A stretch of DNA of 64,000 nt from Psychrosphaera haliotis. Lineage in GTDB: Bacteria > Pseudomonadota > Gammaproteobacteria > Enterobacterales > Alteromonadaceae. The position numbers were made by a program, and so were the translations under genes. Numbering within the stretch: position 1 is the first letter of the stretch; the number at the start of each line of letters is the position of its first letter. The notes under the pieces were generated by a model, which did not search any database, was not told where the DNA came from, and saw only the letters and a list, made by a program, of their open reading frames with translations. The stretch covers positions 372,001 to 436,000 of the forward strand of contig NZ_WOCD01000001.1 in assembly GCF_009728465.1 (NCBI RefSeq). Direction: 5' to 3'. Below, piece after piece: positions 18,363 through 26,973 of this stretch.

Positions 18363-19263
18363 TTTTTAAATACTGCGTGATTAATTCGGCCGTGTTTCCA
18401 GTTGGCTTCCAATCTGTGTTTTGTAAGGTATGTGAAATATCCACTTCAGCGTCACCTACCAGTCGGCTGATAACATCTTGTTTGTTCAGCAATCTGCCGG
18501 CAAGGTTAAATACGCTGGTAGGCACCGGTAATAAAATACTTTTACTGTTCGTTCCCGCCCTCATCGCCTTGAGCAAATCAGTAGTGGAAATTGTTTGACC
18601 ATCAGATACGTTGTAAACGCCGGCTCTATTCTGCTCAATAAGGTATTGAATAAGCCCAACTAAGTTTTGTACCGATAAAAAGCTGCGTTTATTCTTAATT
18701 AAGCCAAATGGTAGAGGTATGTGCTTTTTTAAGACTTTAGTTAAACTGGCAATATTCCCTTTTACTCCGCTACCATAAACAATAGACGGCCTTAAAATAC
18801 CCACCACCATATCAGTATTAAGAGCTTGCAACCCTTTTTCAGCAGCCTGTTTTGATTTTCCATAAGCATCATCGGCAGTTTCAGCTTTTATACTACTCAT
18901 AAACACAAACTGACTTACCTTAGCTTCGGCAGCTTGGCGAGCCAAATGTAATGTGGCCAAGGTATTCACCATAGTAAAATCATTGTTTTGCTCTGCCAAT
19001 GAATCAGAGTTCAGTGCCGTAGCAATAGCCGCACAATGAATAACTACGTCAACATCTTGCAGGGCTTGTTGCCACTGAGTTTGATCGGTTAAATTCCCCA
19101 CGGCAATGAGCGTTAACTTAGGTGATAACAAGGGAGATTCAGTATTCAAGGGTAAGGTTCTTACCGCCGCGCTTACCTCATAATCGTCAACAAGATCAGC
19201 AAAATAATTGACAACGTGGCTACCCACAAAGCCGCTCGCTCCGGTAATTAATATTCGTTTCAC
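18352..19263 (-). CDS. NAD-dependent sugar epimerase/dehydratase (SDR)
   Basis: Extended short-chain dehydrogenase that modifies a nucleotide sugar. The NAD-binding loop ITGASGFVGSHVVNYF is at about 5-20. The catalytic part includes FMSSIKAETADDAYGKSK, giving the Ser...Tyr-Lys triad (YGKSK near 133), and RPSIVYGSG follows. The sequence style matches WbpV/WbgU-like 4-epimerases or 4-keto reductases, often paired with PglC-like transferases, but the substrate cannot be told. It overlaps the GT4 gene upstream by four bases and the transferase downstream by eleven. Confidence 0.85.
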   Translation of the reverse strand: MKRILITGASGFVGSHVVNYFADLVDDYEVSAAVRTLPLNTESPLLSPKLTLIAVGNLTDQTQWQQALQDVDVVIHCAAIATALNSDSLAEQNNDFTMVNTLATLHLARQAAEAKVSQFVFMSSIKAETADDAYGKSKQAAEKGLQALNTDMVVGILRPSIVYGSGVKGNIASLTKVLKKHIPLPFGLIKNKRSFLSVQNLVGLIQYLIEQNRAGVYNVSDGQTISTTDLLKAMRAGTNSKSILLPVPTSVFNLAGRLLNKQDVISRLVGDAEVDISHTLQNTDWKPTGNTAELITQYLKSER

Positions 19264-20408
19264 TGTTCTACTTCCAACATCTTATAAATCGTCAAATGAC
19301 GTTGTACAACCGCTTTAACATCAAAAGTATTCAAGGCAAACTCTCTGCCCTTAATACCCATTTGTTGACGTTTACTTTCATCCAAAGCTAAGTCACAAAT
19401 AGCACCAAGCAGTGCCGATGAATCTTTAGGCTCAATAATCAACGCCGTTTCATTAGGGATCACAGCTTCAATGCAACCAGGGTTATTCGTCGTGATCACT
19501 GCTCTTCCGCAAGCAGCGGCTTCAATTAGAACCTTAGGTAAACCTTCACCATAATAAGAAGGCAATACCACCACATGGCTATTTTGAAAAATTTCAGACA
19601 CATCTGAACGCGAACCCAATACGGTAATAAAATTGGACTGTTGCCAGCTTTCAAATTCTGCCAGTGTGACGCTGGTCGGATTTTCTAAATCAGGACCACC
19701 TACTAGTACAAACTCTACTTTAGTCTCAAATCCCACTTCCATTTTGGCGTGCGAATCGGAGTATGAACGTGCGGCGTCCACAAAGTCATAAACGCCCTTA
19801 TCTTTAAGTAAACGAGCGGCCATAACTACTTTTACAGCACCAGTTGGTGGCTCAACATAGTTAAACTCGTTTAAATCAACGCCGGAGCCTTTAATCATTT
19901 CTGCTACATCCAATGGCGTCTTTAATACCCTCAATAAGGTTTCTCTATCTACTGGATTTTGGAAAATTATTTTTTTATTCTTATGGCTAAAAGCAGCACG
20001 ATATAACAACTCAACTAAACGACGTTTAACTTGTTGCGATTTAGAAGAAAAAACCAAACCTAAACCTGAAATAGCAAATACGATAGCCGGTATCTTTACA
20101 AATTTTGAGACTAAACCAGTATACAAACCTGGCTTGATGGTGACGGTGTGAACCAAGCTTGGTTTCAGTCGTTTAATCAAACGTGCCAACACCCACATAC
20201 ACTTAAATTCATTTAAAGGATTCACACCTGAACGCGAAAATGGAACGTTATGGCAGGTAATACCCAGCTTGGTAAGCTCTGCAAATAAGCCAGTATCTAA
20301 ACAGGCAAGATGCACATCATAACCCTGCTTTATTGCCTCTACAGCGATAGGAAGACGGTGAGATTTGAAAAACCAATCTACATTAACTACGAGTAATAAT
20401 GTTTTCAT
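19260..20408 (-). CDS. Glycosyltransferase family 4, PglA/WbnK-like
   Basis: GT-B retaining glycosyltransferase acting on the lipid-linked oligosaccharide in the cytoplasm. The 382-residue protein has an N-terminal acceptor half (VVNVDWFFKSHRLPIAVEA near 7-25; HTVTIKPGLYTGLVSK near 95). The donor half contains VVLPSYYGEGLPKVLIEAAA near 300, the EX7E-type motif of group 1 transferases, followed by CGRAVITTNNPGC. This resembles PglA-like alpha-GalNAc transferases found with PglC-like starters, which fits the gene order, but donor specificity is unproven. Confidence 0.87.
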   Translation of the reverse strand: MKTLLLVVNVDWFFKSHRLPIAVEAIKQGYDVHLACLDTGLFAELTKLGITCHNVPFSRSGVNPLNEFKCMWVLARLIKRLKPSLVHTVTIKPGLYTGLVSKFVKIPAIVFAISGLGLVFSSKSQQVKRRLVELLYRAAFSHKNKKIIFQNPVDRETLLRVLKTPLDVAEMIKGSGVDLNEFNYVEPPTGAVKVVMAARLLKDKGVYDFVDAARSYSDSHAKMEVGFETKVEFVLVGGPDLENPTSVTLAEFESWQQSNFITVLGSRSDVSEIFQNSHVVVLPSYYGEGLPKVLIEAAACGRAVITTNNPGCIEAVIPNETALIIEPKDSSALLGAICDLALDESKRQQMGIKGREFALNTFDVKAVVQRHLTIYKMLEVEQ

Positions 20409-21286
20409 ATTTGATATTGCTTCTGTGGCTTTCGACTAATATCCCAAGGTTCTCCAAACATTTTGTCAATGTCAGAACTTGGAAACACTTCATAACCCGC
20501 GCCGGGGTAAACCGTTAACTCGCCAAAATACACCTTATTATTATGCTGATAAAAATCCACTCGAATAAACGTAAAGTACTGGCCGAGCTTCTCTGCGGCT
20601 GCTTTCATCTTACTAAATAGTAATGGTTTTTCTGGTGACGGGAGTTTTTGTTGGTGAGAAAAATTTATATTTAAATCATCCCAATTCACGTTATACATAT
20701 TACGATGATGTTGCCCAAATCGACCCGTGTCTAATTGAATAAACTTAACTTCACCATGGTACACAAAAAATTTATAGTCATCTGGAACCGTACCGGCAAA
20801 CTCAAGAAATTCCTCTGCAAACACACGCTTTACAATATTTTTATAGGCGCGCTCGCCTAACGTAATGAATTGGTCGTGATTCATCCACCTAGGGAGCAAT
20901 GCTTTTAATTGTTCTATTTGAAGGCGGTTTGAGTCATCAATAAACAAATTCATACGGCTGCCATGATTGGCTTTTAGAACGTATTTACTCGGTAAGCTAT
21001 CAATGGGCAAATCATCAAACCTATCGCTTACCCACAATGTTTTAGGTATTTCAATTTCCGGGCAAACTAATTCAACAAACTTCTTCGACTCAATTTTGTC
21101 TGCAGCTATCGTTAATAAAGGATCGAAATCATGCAATTTTCGCCAGTTCAGTTTTTCATTAAAACTTTCCGGTTTTACTAAGTTTGGTAGACGATAAAAG
21201 CGCCTAAAATACAAAATTCGTAGCTTTAACTTAAGTGGTAAAACTGATAACCACTTTGAGAAAAATCTATACTGCCAACTGACCAC
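20405..21286 (-). CDS. TupA-like ATP-grasp protein
   Basis: Member of the TupA-like ATP-grasp family found in polysaccharide clusters, often listed as glycosyltransferase. Family marks: PESFNEKLNWRKLHD (about 39-53), ADKIESKKFV, LPSKYVLKANHGSRMN (near 102), and VDFYQHNNKVYFGELTVYPG near the end with the metal-binding Glu region of ATP-grasp folds. Related TupA makes a peptide-type polyglutamate/polyglucuronate amide, so an amide-forming role, for example amino-acid decoration of a sugar acid, is possible. It overlaps the flippase gene by 20 bases and the GT4 gene by four. Confidence 0.8.
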   Translation of the reverse strand: MVSWQYRFFSKWLSVLPLKLKLRILYFRRFYRLPNLVKPESFNEKLNWRKLHDFDPLLTIAADKIESKKFVELVCPEIEIPKTLWVSDRFDDLPIDSLPSKYVLKANHGSRMNLFIDDSNRLQIEQLKALLPRWMNHDQFITLGERAYKNIVKRVFAEEFLEFAGTVPDDYKFFVYHGEVKFIQLDTGRFGQHHRNMYNVNWDDLNINFSHQQKLPSPEKPLLFSKMKAAAEKLGQYFTFIRVDFYQHNNKVYFGELTVYPGAGYEVFPSSDIDKMFGEPWDISRKPQKQYQI

Positions 21287-22433
21287 GTTTGTTTACCTTT
21301 TTCAAGAACAACCACAACAACACTAACTTACCAGTATTCAATGCATACATATATACTACAACGCCATTAAAATCGAAAAAGTAAATGAGCGCTGGACAAA
21401 TCACGGTTGCAACGCCCAATATCGATAAATTAAGTTTTACCAAATAGTTAGAACCGCCCTGTTGTATAGCCGTTTGTTCTAAAAATGAAACCAAGGCCCA
21501 AATTGCAATATAACCCACAAACCAAGGTAACCAATGAGAATGCTGAGATATAGACTCATCAAAAATAATCTCTATAAGAGGCTGGTGAATAAAATAAGAG
21601 ATTACTAAACCCAACAGTCCTACTAACAACAACAATGACAGTTTCTTTTTAACTTTTAATAAACTGAGCGTTTCATTCTCATTACTAATACTACTTTGAA
21701 ATACAGACATAGTGATGACATGAGCCAGTAATACAAAATAACTCATGGTGCCAAACACTGCGAGCGCTTCTAGCCCTACAAAGTGTTCTAAAGATAACCT
21801 TGGCACAGTACCCACTAACGCAACAACGGCAGACTGCAAACCTACGCTTTTTAATATGGTTAAAAATGATTGTCGTGCTGGCACAGACTTGAGGCTCAAC
21901 TCGTTTTTTTGTGGCACTGCTACACTTAGAATAAATACAGTGAAAATGATTAAAAACCATATAACTAAAATTTCTACGTCACTTATATAAAACGTAGCAA
22001 AAGCCATTAATACAAGGCTTAAAACTATACATAAAAAAGTAACGTGAATACGGCCTCTTCGTGTTTCTTGGGCAAGTTTGGTATCTACCCCAACTTCAAA
22101 CAACTTGAGTGCCACAACAAGTAGAAAAATAGCAGAGGGGAAATAGACAAACGCAATAGCAACAAAAATAGAGGTGGCGACAACCTGCATTAGTCTAATG
22201 TTAACCAGCGTTGACCAATCACCGTATAAGTTTTGCGTCCCGTAGTTTTTAAAGTGCCCTGTAAAAAACATAAAAACAGGCGACAAAATACTTATATAAA
22301 GAAAATAAAGCCCTATTCCCTCCACGCCTTCATTGTTCAAAACAAACTTGATGACTAACCACTGAATCAATACCAAAGAAATAGATTGAATAAAAATTTT
22401 AGGAAACATACTTCTGACCACTCTTTTGGGCAT
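21267..22433 (-). CDS. Wzx-like polysaccharide flippase (module A)
   Basis: Polytopic membrane protein, 388 residues, about 11-12 hydrophobic helices and almost no soluble domains, as expected for an oligosaccharide flippase of the MATE-like superfamily. A start at ATG 22409 (MFPKIFIQS) is as likely as 22433, since the longer form overlaps the preceding gene by 35 bases. It is somewhat short for Wzx (usually 400-480). The neighbours (initiating transferase, GTs and a polymerase-like protein) support the call more than sequence motifs do. Confidence 0.65.
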   Translation of the reverse strand: MPKRVVRSMFPKIFIQSISLVLIQWLVIKFVLNNEGVEGIGLYFLYISILSPVFMFFTGHFKNYGTQNLYGDWSTLVNIRLMQVVATSIFVAIAFVYFPSAIFLLVVALKLFEVGVDTKLAQETRRGRIHVTFLCIVLSLVLMAFATFYISDVEILVIWFLIIFTVFILSVAVPQKNELSLKSVPARQSFLTILKSVGLQSAVVALVGTVPRLSLEHFVGLEALAVFGTMSYFVLLAHVITMSVFQSSISNENETLSLLKVKKKLSLLLLVGLLGLVISYFIHQPLIEIIFDESISQHSHWLPWFVGYIAIWALVSFLEQTAIQQGGSNYLVKLNLSILGVATVICPALIYFFDFNGVVVYMYALNTGKLVLLWLFLKKVNKRGQLAV

Positions 22434-23490
22434 TCACTTGCCCGTTGCGACTGCTAAATGCAAAATAAAAAAACATGATAAACAAGAAGGGTTGGAAGGC
22501 CTGTTTATAACGCAGGGCACTACCTGGATTAAAAAAGCCTAGTGGATATTGCGCAAAGAAAAACAACACAACGCCGCCAAACAACATGAAAAAGGTGTGT
22601 ACGTACATACCTTGAGGTGCAGCAACAGACTTGAGCAACAATACCGCAAATATAAATAACGTTGCTATACCCTCAAAGAAAAACGGCAACAAGGTTATTT
22701 TATCAGCAGCCTCGTTAAAAGTGGGGCCAACAAAGGCGATGAGCATTCCATTTAAAGCATCGAGTAAAAAGTCGTCCACTGTTTGCCATACTCGGCCTAC
22801 TCGAGTTAACTCTCCTGTTGCAGAAAAGTTTCGGTGGAAGGTTTGAAGGTAGCTAGCTAACTCTTGTTCAAATATATACAACAGCGCAATAAAGGACGCT
22901 ATACCCAATAAACTAATAGTTAAGGTTATAAGTAATTTTTTTACGCGAAGATTATAAGTTGATGAATAAAAGGCAAACCAAAACACAGCAGGGGCATACA
23001 GAGGTTTAAAAAAGCTAATGAGCGCGAATGTAATCAACAACATTACCTTTTCTTTAACGTTCCAAGTCTCTCCATTTAAACGTTTGATAAGTAAAAACGC
23101 CAACACGCCAAAAAATAAGTTTAATACCGCTTCTTTAGAATGAATAGAGGTCCACATTAACGTGGAAGGAAAGCACAAACAGACCAATAAACCAAACCAC
23201 TGCGAGTTAGTAAGAACTAGCTGTTTGGTACCCAAATAGATACCGTAAAAGCCCAGTAACATTAACGGAAAATTTGCAATAACGTTATAACCTACCAGAC
23301 TGGAAAACAGTTTACCGGTTATAGACATTATAAAAGCAGTGGAGGTCCAACTTTCTCTAAATAAGAAATAACCTCTGAGGTAGTCTTGAGTATCACCTAG
23401 TTTAGTGATGCCGCCAATGATATACCAAGATATAAAGCAAAAGATGACTTTTGCGATTAGTAGTAAAACAAGAAAGTTACGTCGGGTCAT
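22399..23490 (-). CDS. Wzy-like membrane protein (module A)
   Basis: A 363-residue polytopic inner-membrane protein with about 10 helices and a periplasmic loop in the second half. No diagnostic motif, but the style (WTSIHSKEAVLNLFFGVLAF near 118-137, then a loop with GRVWQTVDDFL) fits putative polysaccharide polymerases of the EpsG/Wzy type. It is the first gene of module A, just after the module B terminator, with its own likely promoter. It could instead be another membrane component of the glycan system. Confidence 0.5.
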   Translation of the reverse strand: MTRRNFLVLLLIAKVIFCFISWYIIGGITKLGDTQDYLRGYFLFRESWTSTAFIMSITGKLFSSLVGYNVIANFPLMLLGFYGIYLGTKQLVLTNSQWFGLLVCLCFPSTLMWTSIHSKEAVLNLFFGVLAFLLIKRLNGETWNVKEKVMLLITFALISFFKPLYAPAVFWFAFYSSTYNLRVKKLLITLTISLLGIASFIALLYIFEQELASYLQTFHRNFSATGELTRVGRVWQTVDDFLLDALNGMLIAFVGPTFNEAADKITLLPFFFEGIATLFIFAVLLLKSVAAPQGMYVHTFFMLFGGVVLFFFAQYPLGFFNPGSALRYKQAFQPFLFIMFFYFAFSSRNGQVNAQKSGQKYVS

Positions 23491-23514
23491 TTGGGCTTGT
23501 TTGCCGTGCTTATT

Positions 23515-23541
23515 ATTATAATTATTGTTAGCGATGTTTAA
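23515..23541 (-). promoter_or_regulatory. Candidate promoter for module A
   Basis: On the minus strand TTAAAC (23541-23536) and a perfect TATAAT (23520-23515) are separated by 15 bases, shorter than the ideal 17. It lies just downstream of the module B terminator and 25 bases before the first module A gene, which is where a promoter is required if the terminator works. Confidence 0.35.
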
Positions 23542-23553
23542 TATACAGGGCTA

Positions 23554-23586
23554 GACACAAAAAAGCTAAACCGAAGTTTAGCTTTT
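23554..23586 (-). terminator. UUCG-loop terminator at end of module B
   Basis: Read on the minus strand, AAAAGCTAAAC and GTTTAGCTTTT form an 11-bp perfect stem closed by a C(UUCG)G tetraloop, followed by TT. The stem's own U-rich 3' arm gives a run of six Us. The stem is at 23561-23586. It follows the WcaJ-like gene and divides the polysaccharide block into two transcription units. Confidence 0.88.
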
Positions 23587-23604
23587 GTTTTTTATTCTAT
23601 CTGT

Positions 23605-24999
23605 TTAATAGGCATTTTTATTGATGAAACCTTTAAACACGGTTCCAATTATAATTTTCACATCGAACCAAAGGGACCAATTGCGAATATACTCTAGGTC
23701 ATACTCAATACGTTTTTCCATTTTCTCTAAAGTATCAGTTTCTCCACGCCAACCATTTATTTGTGCCCAACCAGTTATACCCGGTTTTACTTTATGACGT
23801 AACATATAGCCTTCTATAAGCTTACGATACTCCTCATTGTGCGCTACAGCATGGGGCCTTGGGCCTACTATCGACATTTGGCCGGTAATAACATTAAAAA
23901 ACTGTGGTAGCTCATCCAAAGATGTTCGTCTAATAAAGCTTCCTATTGGTGTAAGTCGCGAGTCATTTTTTGTGGCTTGAGTAACTTTAGCACCGTCTTC
24001 CATCACCTTCATTGAGCGGAATTTCCAAACTTTAATCGGTTTACCATCAATACCGTACCTATTTTGCTTAAATAGTATAGGTCCTTTAGAAGTAAACTTA
24101 ACGGCGAGGCCTATTGCCAACAAAAATGGGGATATCATTACAAGAATAATTGATGCAAATACAATATCCTCAATACGCTTAATAATCCCATTGCTACCAT
24201 CTATCGGAGAGTCATAGATACTAATAGTAGGAATACCACTAATAACATCACTTCTACTATGTAAAAGATTAAAAGTAAAAATATCTGGCACCAAGTAAAC
24301 CGACGCTGTTGTGTCTGCTAACTCTTTCATGAGCCATTTTAAGCGTTCTTCTGCTCTCATGGGCAGCGCGAGGTATACTCTATCTATCCCTCCTGCTTTA
24401 CAATCTGCAACCAGCTGAATTAAGTTTCCCTTGACTTGTTCTGGGTGTTTAGGTTTTGAAGAGTCATCATAAAAGCCCTTAAAAATAAGACCTAATGATG
24501 GTGATTCTTGCATCTTAAAGGCTAATTTATGACCCAAATCACCAGCTCCAGCTATGACAACGGTACGTGTATTATGCCCACTCTGTCTGAGCTTCCGCAA
24601 TAACAACCTCAATACAAGTCGGTAGGAGACCAATAATACCCCTGCTAAAAAGAACCAAATTAGCTGCATTTGCTGAGATTTCAAATAATCCGTAAATACA
24701 AAACCTACAGATAAAAATATTGCGCTACTAGCTATAAACCAGTGCACAAACGCTTTTTTGAGTTCTTTAAATACCGACAAACCGCGCCACGATATATAAA
24801 GGTTATCTAACTCGCTTGTAAAGTGGAACAAAAATACAGCAACAACCGCCGCAGTTGTATGCTGTAATTTCCAGGTAAGTCCCAAATAAAGAACAGCGGC
24901 TAGTAATGAACCAACAATAACAATAATATCGATAACTCTTTGCATCAAAGAAACAAAGGTTTGATTATTGTGTAGAATACCGCTTTGACTAAACTTCAT
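23605..24999 (-). CDS. WcaJ-type undecaprenyl-phosphate hexose phosphotransferase
   Basis: Full-length initiating transferase that adds hexose-1-phosphate (commonly glucose) to undecaprenyl phosphate. The 464-residue protein has four N-terminal helices, a CoA-binding-like Rossmann domain (VVIAGAGDLGHKLAFKMQ near 147), a further helix, and the catalytic domain. In that domain are FKQNRYGIDGKPIKVWKFRS, TSLDELPQFFNVITGQMSIV, GPRPHAVAHNEEY and KPGITGWAQINGWRGETDT. It is the second initiating enzyme in the window and the last gene of module B. GalU, encoded nearby, would supply UDP-glucose. Confidence 0.93.
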   Translation of the reverse strand: MKFSQSGILHNNQTFVSLMQRVIDIIVIVGSLLAAVLYLGLTWKLQHTTAAVVAVFLFHFTSELDNLYISWRGLSVFKELKKAFVHWFIASSAIFLSVGFVFTDYLKSQQMQLIWFFLAGVLLVSYRLVLRLLLRKLRQSGHNTRTVVIAGAGDLGHKLAFKMQESPSLGLIFKGFYDDSSKPKHPEQVKGNLIQLVADCKAGGIDRVYLALPMRAEERLKWLMKELADTTASVYLVPDIFTFNLLHSRSDVISGIPTISIYDSPIDGSNGIIKRIEDIVFASIILVMISPFLLAIGLAVKFTSKGPILFKQNRYGIDGKPIKVWKFRSMKVMEDGAKVTQATKNDSRLTPIGSFIRRTSLDELPQFFNVITGQMSIVGPRPHAVAHNEEYRKLIEGYMLRHKVKPGITGWAQINGWRGETDTLEKMEKRIEYDLEYIRNWSLWFDVKIIIGTVFKGFINKNAY

Positions 25000-25001
25000 T
25001 A

Positions 25002-25757
25002 TTAATCCTTTGGCTTTGGCTTAGCCTTTTTTACTAACTTTTCTTTTAATAAAAGAACGGCAAATTTAGAGTTTGTCACTAAATAACGCATAAACATTCG
25101 GCTTGGTTCCTGTAACACTCTATATAGCCACTCAAGTCCATATTTTTGCATCCATACCGGCGCACGCTTTACCTTACCTGCAACAACATCAAAAGTACCA
25201 CCTACGCCCATCACAAAGTTTACACCTAATTTGTCTTGCCACTTGTTTATAAAGTTTTCTTTTTTAGGAGAAGTAATGGCAACAAATAGAAGCTTAGCAC
25301 CAGATTTTCTAATTTTATCAACAACCGCTTCTTCATCATTCCAAAAGTAACCATCATTATAGCCGGCAATTATTACAGTGGGATAAAGTTGCCTAACCTT
25401 TTCTTGTGTTTTTTCTACCACTTCCTGAGTTGCACCGAGCAGAAAAATAGGAAAACCTTCTTTTTCACTCATAGCAATCAACTCATGGAATAAATCAACG
25501 CCAGCAACTCTTTCTGGAATATCATGACCGCAAAATTTAGCGCCTAGAACAACGCCTTGACCATCTATGTTAATTAAATCACAAGCTTGCACAGACTCAT
25601 GCAAAACTTTATCTGATTGCATATTAACTAATTTAGCTACATTAACCACAACATGTTGAAAAAAAACACCCTTTTCAATACTTGCCTTTATTAATGCCAC
25701 CGTTTCTTTCATCGATACTGCATTCATTCTACTGTTTAGAAACGATATTTCTTTCAT
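25002..25757 (-). CDS. WecG/TagA/CpsF-family glycosyltransferase
   Basis: GT26 transferase; relatives add ManNAc or ManNAcA to lipid-linked intermediates (TagA, WecG). The 251-residue protein has VVNVAKLVNMQSD, an INIDGQGVVLGAKFCG active-site region with Asp near residue 65, RVAGVDLFHELI, LLGATQEVVEKTQEKV, and KLLFVAITSPKKENFI. The C-terminal basic membrane-association segment is ALF-like: EWLYRVLQEPSRMFMRYL. Because wecB/wecC in the same operon make UDP-ManNAcA, a ManNAcA transfer is a sensible guess. Confidence 0.9.
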   Translation of the reverse strand: MKEISFLNSRMNAVSMKETVALIKASIEKGVFFQHVVVNVAKLVNMQSDKVLHESVQACDLINIDGQGVVLGAKFCGHDIPERVAGVDLFHELIAMSEKEGFPIFLLGATQEVVEKTQEKVRQLYPTVIIAGYNDGYFWNDEEAVVDKIRKSGAKLLFVAITSPKKENFINKWQDKLGVNFVMGVGGTFDVVAGKVKRAPVWMQKYGLEWLYRVLQEPSRMFMRYLVTNSKFAVLLLKEKLVKKAKPKPKD

Positions 25758-26933
25758 TTAACTGTTACTGTCCGTTTTAAAGTTTAAATAATAGGCAAAA
25801 GAGTAATAAACCCAAGCTTGAGTCCACCGCGTGTAGTTTACCTTATTTAATTGCTGTTTAGTTTTTTGATAAGCAAATCGATTCTCTTTCTGCAAATACA
25901 AAGTCGAAAAAGACTTATCTATTACTCGTTTGGCTAACTCAACTCTCGTAGCAGTTGGTTCTATTTTTATCAGCGTAATTATAGCTTGGCTAACGGAGTG
26001 CATATCTAATGGGTAGGTGTTGTTATGATAATACTTGGCTATGCCGTCCTCTGTGAAAAACGCGCTTTCATAATAGTCTAAACCTTTTTCAATACTATTA
26101 TTAAAGTCATCTATTTCTAATGACTTTCGGATAATATCCAAAGCTTCCAAATTGTAACCAGTATGAAAACCATCTATAAATTGATGATGTGGCATAGCGC
26201 CATAAACCCAGGAGCCATCGTCTGCTTGCTGGTTTACCGACTTCTTCGCTACCCTCTTCGCTATGTCTTTAAGGGTTGTATTATTCGTCGCTTTTCCAAC
26301 AACCGCTAACCATGCGGCTCCCCACAAACTAGCATTGTGAACAAACGCATTTTCACCCGGAATATAAGCAATATACTCACCTTCGCTAGTTGAATTGCTA
26401 TACAGATATTTTTGAATAAATAGTGCCGAGTCAAAAGCAACCGACTCAAATTCTTTTCCATTCGGTATAGCCTTTGAAAGCTCATATAATGCCTGCGCGA
26501 CATATATGGTAGTAATAACGTTAGGTTTCCCTTTAGGGACATAAAACGCCTTTGCCTTCCAATCAAAATGATAGCCCCAACAACTATGGTCCCATACCGA
26601 CTTATCACATTGTTGCGTTAACAACCAACGACCTAAAGACTCTGCTTCATCTAAATAGTTAGTATCTTTGGTTCGGCTAAAGTCTTGTAATAAGCCTAAA
26701 ATAAACAAGCCAACCCCTTTAGGGTTTCTTTTTTTTGGTACTAAAAAAAGAGGTCTAAAGTTGATTGGTGAACGCTTAAAAAATTGAGTCCAAGCCAAAC
26801 CTAAAATAGATTTTTTTAATGTCGGACTCCAATCAATAAATTTCGAGTTTAACCCATCAAAAGGGTCATTGCCGGCATACTTATCTTTCTTAACCTCATC
26901 TAAAAGGTTTTTGTTAAATTTTATTAATTCCAT
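25758..26933 (-). CDS. Putative alpha/alpha-toroid protein of polysaccharide clusters
   Basis: I cannot assign a function. The 391-residue soluble protein without signal peptide is rich in Trp, Tyr and His. It has repeated helix-pair signatures such as LGRWLLTQQ, CWGYHFDW (near 118), ASLWGAAWLAVVGKA (near 202), DDGSWVYGAMPH (near 239) and FIDGFHTGYNLEALD. These are typical of alpha/alpha-barrel (prenyltransferase/glycosidase or epimerase-like) folds. Relatives in such clusters are sometimes labelled delta-aminolevulinate dehydratase, which the sequence does not support. The start codon directly follows a terminator-like hairpin whose arm contains the only purine-rich ribosome-site candidate. 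Confidence 0.6.
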   Translation of the reverse strand: MELIKFNKNLLDEVKKDKYAGNDPFDGLNSKFIDWSPTLKKSILGLAWTQFFKRSPINFRPLFLVPKKRNPKGVGLFILGLLQDFSRTKDTNYLDEAESLGRWLLTQQCDKSVWDHSCWGYHFDWKAKAFYVPKGKPNVITTIYVAQALYELSKAIPNGKEFESVAFDSALFIQKYLYSNSTSEGEYIAYIPGENAFVHNASLWGAAWLAVVGKATNNTTLKDIAKRVAKKSVNQQADDGSWVYGAMPHHQFIDGFHTGYNLEALDIIRKSLEIDDFNNSIEKGLDYYESAFFTEDGIAKYYHNNTYPLDMHSVSQAIITLIKIEPTATRVELAKRVIDKSFSTLYLQKENRFAYQKTKQQLNKVNYTRWTQAWVYYSFAYYLNFKTDSNS

Positions 26934-26934
26934 T

Positions 26935-26958
26935 AAAAAAAGGGGCAGAGCCCCTTCT
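26935..26958 (-). terminator. Strong terminator-like hairpin inside module B
   Basis: On the minus strand AAGGGGC, loop TCT, GCCCCTT is followed by a run of Ts that ends two bases before the ATG of the next gene. The stem extends to nine pairs with A-T and G-T pairs. It lies between the bi-domain oxidoreductase gene and the alpha/alpha-toroid gene of one apparent operon. It could be a real end, a partial attenuator, or a structure controlled by antitermination. Confidence 0.8.
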
Positions 26959-26973
26959 CCACTTTAATTATTT

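Noticed and set aside
25758..26933. Delta-aminolevulinate dehydratase
   Set aside because: A label sometimes seen on such proteins, but none of the known HemB active-site or zinc motifs is present.
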